From positions 1 through 64,000 of the forward strand of contig JALBYF010000019.1 of NCBI GenBank assembly GCA_023212725.1: DNA of 64,000 nt, given 5' to 3'. The notes beneath the pieces are model-generated. The model ran no database searches. It worked only from the letters and a program-made list of their open reading frames with translations, and was not told where the DNA came from. This DNA is from Tranzscheliella williamsii. Taxonomy: Eukaryota; Basidiomycota; Ustilaginomycetes; Ustilaginales; Ustilaginaceae. Position numbers and translations under genes: made by a program. Within the stretch, counting starts at the first letter, position 1, and every line of letters starts with the position of its first letter. This document shows positions 59,746-64,000 of this stretch, one piece after another.

Positions 59746-62700
59746 TCAGAGGTCGGTGCGGGAGCGTTGTTCGGCGAGGCTGAGCTGGATCGCGTAGGCC
59801 AGGTCGTCGTCCGTGTCGTCGGCGGTAGTGGGCGGCTCGGTCTGCTTGCGCTTGCCGCTGCGCAGCGAGGCGGCCAGCAGCGACGCCGCGGGTGCTGGCG
59901 CGGCCGCCGGACGCAGCTTCCACGCCGTCGCGGGCTGCGGCGAAGGCGACGGTGTCGGGCGCAAGCTAGGGCTCCTGTGCCATCGGCCCAAACCCGCCGG
60001 GCTGGGGCTGGAGCGTGGTGCGCTGGCCGGCAAAGGCGCGGCCGCCGACGCAGGTGCGGGTAGCGATGGCGAAGGGCAGGCTGAAGTCGCCACGTTGGCG
60101 CTGGGCCGGCGCAGGCCCGCACCCGGGTGCGACAGCGATCCGTTGTGCGGCGACGCCGAGGCCGAGGCAGCCATGGCCGGAAAGTCGGTAGGCGAGGCAA
60201 GGGCGGGCGGCGAGAGGGCAACACCCATAGCGCCTGCGACGCTGCCCAGGCTGGACGACATGGACGCTGCCTCGCCGGGCGTCGGCGACGAGAGGCGCGC
60301 GCTGCGTGGCACGTTGACTGTGCGCACCTTGGAGTGCTTGCCCCACCTGTCCGATGAATTGGCCGGTGTGGTGGCGTGCGCCCCTGCCTGAGAGAGAATG
60401 GTCCAGGCTCGCGACGGCGGCGAGCCAACGCCGGCCAAGTACGGAGAAGCGCGGGGCGATGGTGATGGCGATGGAGACGGTCGAAGGTACGACTCGAGAT
60501 CCAGATCGTTAAGATCTTCGTCAAGATCCTCCAGTTCAAAGTCTTGGTCCTCTAAAAGCCTATAACTCTTCCCCGTTGTCTTCTTCGGGCACGACGACCC
60601 GGATGCCTCATCGCTGCGGCCGGGACGAGGTACGTCGTAAAAAGCCTCGGGCGGTTCGTCCGCGAGGCTGTATCTCCGTTTGGTCTCGGCCTCCGCCTCG
60701 GCTCTGGACTCAGCTAGGGCGATCTGCTCGAGCGCGTCGGCCAAGTCCGGATCCTCGACCGCTTCCTCTGGCGCTTCCATCTTCCTTCTGCTCGAAGAGG
60801 CGTGCGAAGCTGGGACGTATCCAGCACCGCCCATAAAGCGTGCCTGGTGGGAGGCCTGGAGCGCTTCCTCGTCTCTAGACAGCATCAGGGCGTATTCGAT
60901 GGCCTCCTGTTCGCTGAGCCCTTCCAGTTCATACCCTTGTCGGCTTCGAATCTTGGCATATTCAGCCTGTCGTTCTTCGTTTTCTGCTTCTAGCTCGGCT
61001 TTGGAATCGCGCAAGTCACGCTTCAGCTCTATCTGCATGGCGTACTTGTTGTCCGAGAGTCTAGGTCGGACTTTGCTTTTCACTCCAGCAGAAACGGCGG
61101 CAGCAGCAGCGGCGGCGCGTTTCGAAAGGACCGGCTCGGCACGGAACGCCAGGATCTGATGGCCGATGCTGGCAACAAGGCAGTCGTTATCCGCAATGAT
61201 CTGGGAAACACGGAAGCGGCCGGCTTCGGACTCGGTCAACTCGCCGGCGGCCAACATTCGAGCCGGATGCTTCGTGGCAGTTCGATCGTTGATGGTGCGG
61301 ATGAGATCACCCGCCAGAGAGTCAAAGACCTTTATGGTGCCGTCGGAAGTGCCAACAAAGAGATGCAGAGGCGTCATATCAAGAGCAGTGATCGTCGTAT
61401 GGTGCGCCTCCCAACCGATCGAGGGCAACAGCTGCATCGCACCCCTGAAGCGAACTGGCCTGTGATTCTGCCATTCTTCCTGCGTCAGTTCGTCAAATGG
61501 CGTACCGGCAGCCTCCCAGTCGAAAAGGAAGATGGAGCCGTTCTTTGTGCCGACGCAGACAAACTTGCGCTCTGGATATTGGCTTGATCCCGAATAGACA
61601 TCCGCAGACGAAGGGCCTAGAATGAGTCGAGGCGTGTGGTGAGACGAGCCTGTGCTGGCATTGATCCCCGAGATGGACTGTGTTGCAGGGAGAGCGGGAG
61701 AGAGATTGGAGCGAGCGGAAGGACTCTGTGCTGAGGCGGACCTCGCCTCCCTCTTCGGTGCATGGGGCTCAAAGTCGGGTCGAATGGCGGTAATCTCATC
61801 CATCAGAGCTGCACCTAATACGGTCGTCCCGACACTTGAGCTGGACCCGGATATGTGATGACGCAGTAGGATCCGCGCGCCAGAGTGGTGTACAAGCACG
61901 TTCAGATCGCTCGCCGTATGGTGAGCGTCAGAGTTGACTACATCGAGATGTAGCGAGCTGACGGCCGTCTCAGTGCCGACACCTGGCGGTATGCCAATGA
62001 ACGTCGGTCGTATGGCTCGGGAGAGCTGCAGGAATCTCTTCTGTCCATCGAGAATCCCCGAATCCAAAGTGTCGTGTCGAAGATGCTCAGGGTCTGTTGC
62101 ATCGGGTGGTATCTGAGAGAAAGCAGCAACATCGAGACCTGACCAGACAAAAACATTGCCTGTTGTCGTTCCGGCAGCTATGACGCCATTTCTGGCGTCG
62201 TACGCGAGCGCGCAGACGGGAACGGCTGGTTGCGCATTGCTGTATATGGAGGTTTCTGACGCCATGGCGTTGGAGATCGGAGTGACGGACGACGTCGAGG
62301 TTATCCACAGCGGCCACGGCCGTAAAGAACTCCAGAGGCGTACGGTGCCGTCGAAGCCAGCGGTGACGAACGTGGTGGCCAGGTCGCCCAAGTGGGCCAG
62401 CGCCTGGCGAAGCCTTTCCGGGCTGCGTCCTGGTCCGTGAGCGCCGCCACTATCGCTTGACACAGGGATGGCAATCACGCTGACAGGACCGGCGTGGCAG
62501 GCTCGGGGAGAGAAGCGAACGCTCTTGATGGCGCCTCTCGGATTGATGCCCTGACGCGACATGCTGGTCATGCCAACCTCGCCCGATCGGAAGCCCCAAT
62601 AGATATCCGAGGCATCGGCGCTGGTATTGAGCGCCGTCACGTTGGGGCTAAATTCGACGTTGGGATTTCCATTGCCGGCACCGTTTGCAGTGCCTTCTGC

Positions 62701-63465
62701 GTCGAGATACCCTTTAACGACCTTGCCGGTCCAAGGGTTGGAGCGGGAGGCGACACCGTACGTGTCGGTCGCAGAGATGAGGAAGTTGTGCTGTTTTGAT
62801 AGGGCAATCTTCTTGATCAGATCAACTCTGGGTGTGGACAGGACGGTAGGCGTGCGGGACTTTCGCCACCTTCGCAAAAGGGTGACTCTCTGCTGGAACT
62901 CTTGCCGCCAAGAGCTGGCGACCAGTCTTCTGAGCGCGGGCGTTGCTGAAGATTCGAGAGAGGTAAGTCGATGAGCTTGTGCTGCTTCCAAGCTAAAGTA
63001 GGTAGCGAAGGCGGAGCGCCATGTCGCATCATCGTGCATGATCGAAGCCCATGTGCGACACACAGCGGCCGCGGCGGAAAGTGAACCGGGGTCCAGAAAG
63101 GAAAATATCCGCATCCACAGTTCGGGGGCGAGCTCTGGCCGTTGCTTGGTCGGACCGATTTCGAGAGGTTGGTCATCTCCTTTGCCAATAGTGCAGTCTG
63201 TTTGCGGATCAATTACGCGCACAATGGCCGAGGTTTCGGCGGCATGTGGGCTGCCGGTAACGCGTCGAGCCGCACCATGGACGGAGTCGCGGGCAGGGAG
63301 CGCCTCGGCAGGGCTTTCTGCATCCTCACTCCCTCCGGGGCGGCCGTGGTGACCAAGGAGATCGTGTGAGCCGGAGTCATACTGGGCAGAGGCTGACGTG
63401 TCGAGAATTTGACGTGGTGTGATATTGTGTTGTGCTGGAGATTGCGTCGACAGGTCGAGTGACAT
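59746..63465 (-). CDS. Ufo1-like F-box/WD40/UIM protein
   Basis: 1239 residues from the first ATG (MSLDLSTQSPAQ). The F-box is at about 111-156 (LAPELWMRIFSFLDPGSLSA then VCRTWASIMHDDATWRSAF). WD-type repeats include FVTAGFDGTVRLWSS, VIAAGTTTGNVFVWSG, FVCVGTKNGSIFLFDWE and LFVGTSDGTIKVFDS. A charged helical segment near 800-850 precedes the C-terminal region with ubiquitin-interacting motifs: EQEAIEYALMLSRDE (about 850), a degenerate one (about 905), and DDDLAYAIQLSLAEQ at the extreme C-terminus. This order is that of yeast Ufo1, an SCF adaptor whose UIMs regulate its own turnover and that targets Ho endonuclease and others. Orthology is inferred from architecture. Confidence 0.85.
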   Translation of the reverse strand: MSLDLSTQSPAQHNITPRQILDTSASAQYDSGSHDLLGHHGRPGGSEDAESPAEALPARDSVHGAARRVTGSPHAAETSAIVRVIDPQTDCTIGKGDDQPLEIGPTKQRPELAPELWMRIFSFLDPGSLSAAAAVCRTWASIMHDDATWRSAFATYFSLEAAQAHRLTSLESSATPALRRLVASSWRQEFQQRVTLLRRWRKSRTPTVLSTPRVDLIKKIALSKQHNFLISATDTYGVASRSNPWTGKVVKGYLDAEGTANGAGNGNPNVEFSPNVTALNTSADASDIYWGFRSGEVGMTSMSRQGINPRGAIKSVRFSPRACHAGPVSVIAIPVSSDSGGAHGPGRSPERLRQALAHLGDLATTFVTAGFDGTVRLWSSLRPWPLWITSTSSVTPISNAMASETSIYSNAQPAVPVCALAYDARNGVIAAGTTTGNVFVWSGLDVAAFSQIPPDATDPEHLRHDTLDSGILDGQKRFLQLSRAIRPTFIGIPPGVGTETAVSSLHLDVVNSDAHHTASDLNVLVHHSGARILLRHHISGSSSSVGTTVLGAALMDEITAIRPDFEPHAPKREARSASAQSPSARSNLSPALPATQSISGINASTGSSHHTPRLILGPSSADVYSGSSQYPERKFVCVGTKNGSIFLFDWEAAGTPFDELTQEEWQNHRPVRFRGAMQLLPSIGWEAHHTTITALDMTPLHLFVGTSDGTIKVFDSLAGDLIRTINDRTATKHPARMLAAGELTESEAGRFRVSQIIADNDCLVASIGHQILAFRAEPVLSKRAAAAAAAVSAGVKSKVRPRLSDNKYAMQIELKRDLRDSKAELEAENEERQAEYAKIRSRQGYELEGLSEQEAIEYALMLSRDEEALQASHQARFMGGAGYVPASHASSSRRKMEAPEEAVEDPDLADALEQIALAESRAEAEAETKRRYSLADEPPEAFYDVPRPGRSDEASGSSCPKKTTGKSYRLLEDQDFELEDLDEDLNDLDLESYLRPSPSPSPSPRASPYLAGVGSPPSRAWTILSQAGAHATTPANSSDRWGKHSKVRTVNVPRSARLSSPTPGEAASMSSSLGSVAGAMGVALSPPALASPTDFPAMAASASASPHNGSLSHPGAGLRRPSANVATSACPSPSLPAPASAAAPLPASAPRSSPSPAGLGRWHRSPSLRPTPSPSPQPATAWKLRPAAAPAPAASLLAASLRSGKRKQTEPPTTADDTDDDLAYAIQLSLAEQRSRTDL

Positions 63466-64000
63466 AAAATGATGGGTTGGGAGACGGGTGTGGGTGTTCG
63501 TATAGGGTGACCTCCTCGGAAACTGGTCACGAGGCACAACAAAGCTGATTGGCTTGCTGTGATGGGCTGGAAGAGGGAAAGCGACGCTGAGAGTCTATCC
63601 TCAGACGCGGTGATGCTGTGGTCGTTTAAGGAGTGTATTTCAGACAGACTTTTGTCTGGTCTGTCCGCTGTATGGAACGACAAGTTCCCTGACGGTATGG
63701 ATGGTTTGGCGAAGAGGTGGTGGATGAGAGGAGACGCTGTTGGCTAGCGGTCATGTCGCGTCAGCTGCTGAGTCGGGCCAACGAAGGTGCGGTGGACGTG
63801 CATAACATGGCATTCGATACGGACGCGAACGGACAACACACTCCACTCACTCGGGCGAATGTGGATGCAGGTAGAGATAGATGCATACAACTTAACAGTC
63901 GCGCTCCCACAGCCAACTGCCATGTTCAAGCATGTGAGTCTGTAGAGCGCTCGACAACGCAGCTCACGTAATTCAAGTCCAGAATATGGGCAAGCAGACA
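63466..64000. other. upstream region of Ufo1-like gene, window end
   Basis: Promoter and leader of the Ufo1-like gene. No supported ORF; a further gene may begin beyond the window edge. Confidence 0.5.

Noticed and set aside
58295..59923. 542-codon minus-strand ORF
   Set aside because: Antisense to the end of TFC3 and running into the next gene; low-complexity Gly/Arg/Glu content typical of a shadow of GC-rich codons.

Overview
The window looks like nuclear DNA of a basidiomycete fungus of the smut lineage (Ustilaginomycotina). Supporting signs are GC-rich coding sequence, long single-exon genes, only a few short GT-AG introns (63-153 nt), long gene-free intervals with pyrimidine-rich leaders, and fungal families such as WBP1/OST48, TFC3, ERT1/RDS2-type zinc-cluster factors and an Scs3/FIT protein. 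The species cannot be fixed from sequence alone. The first ~107 bases are homopolymer-rich and look like a contig edge or poor-quality end.

Layout. 0-9 kb: a two-exon small secreted Cys-containing protein, a MARVEL-type membrane protein, splicing factor YJU2/CWC16, a tiny protein with all the hallmarks of a metazoan-type eIF4E-binding protein, and a mitochondrial 2-oxodicarboxylate carrier. 9-20.6 kb: RAD52, a very long Kin4-like KA1-domain kinase, and a two-exon Fmp46/DUF1687-like protein ending in CVVC. 21-33 kb: an F-box/WD40 protein, OST48/WBP1, NKAP, DPH6 and the mitochondrial helicase SUV3; DPH6 and SUV3 are divergent from a 260-bp promoter with one TATA element. 35-42 kb: a doubtful small ORF, an LrgB-like membrane protein with a large disordered insert, and a zinc-cluster/PAS transcription factor. 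45-50 kb: the four-exon PP2A methyltransferase PPM1, an AsaB/CmcJ-type hydroxylase, and a FIT/Scs3 lipid-droplet protein. 50-64 kb: a PEX11-like protein, mitochondrial ribosomal protein uS17m, the 2051-residue TFIIIC subunit TFC3, and a Ufo1-like F-box/WD40/UIM protein.

Most genes are housekeeping and independently transcribed. Shared themes are translation control (4E-BP, DPH6, uS17m), growth and carbon signalling (4E-BP, PPM1, the gluconeogenesis-type regulator), ubiquitin ligation (two F-box/WD40 proteins), and lipid and peroxisome biology (FIT next to PEX11). No tRNA, rRNA, transposon or CRISPR array was recognised. The most notable item is the 102-residue 4E-BP: it has the eIF4E-binding motif, proline-directed sites in the metazoan spacing and a C-terminal TOS motif, implying a TOR-4E-BP axis of the animal type in this fungus. 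Several upstream open stretches lack an ATG, so the starts given here were set at the first in-frame ATG after reading the bases.
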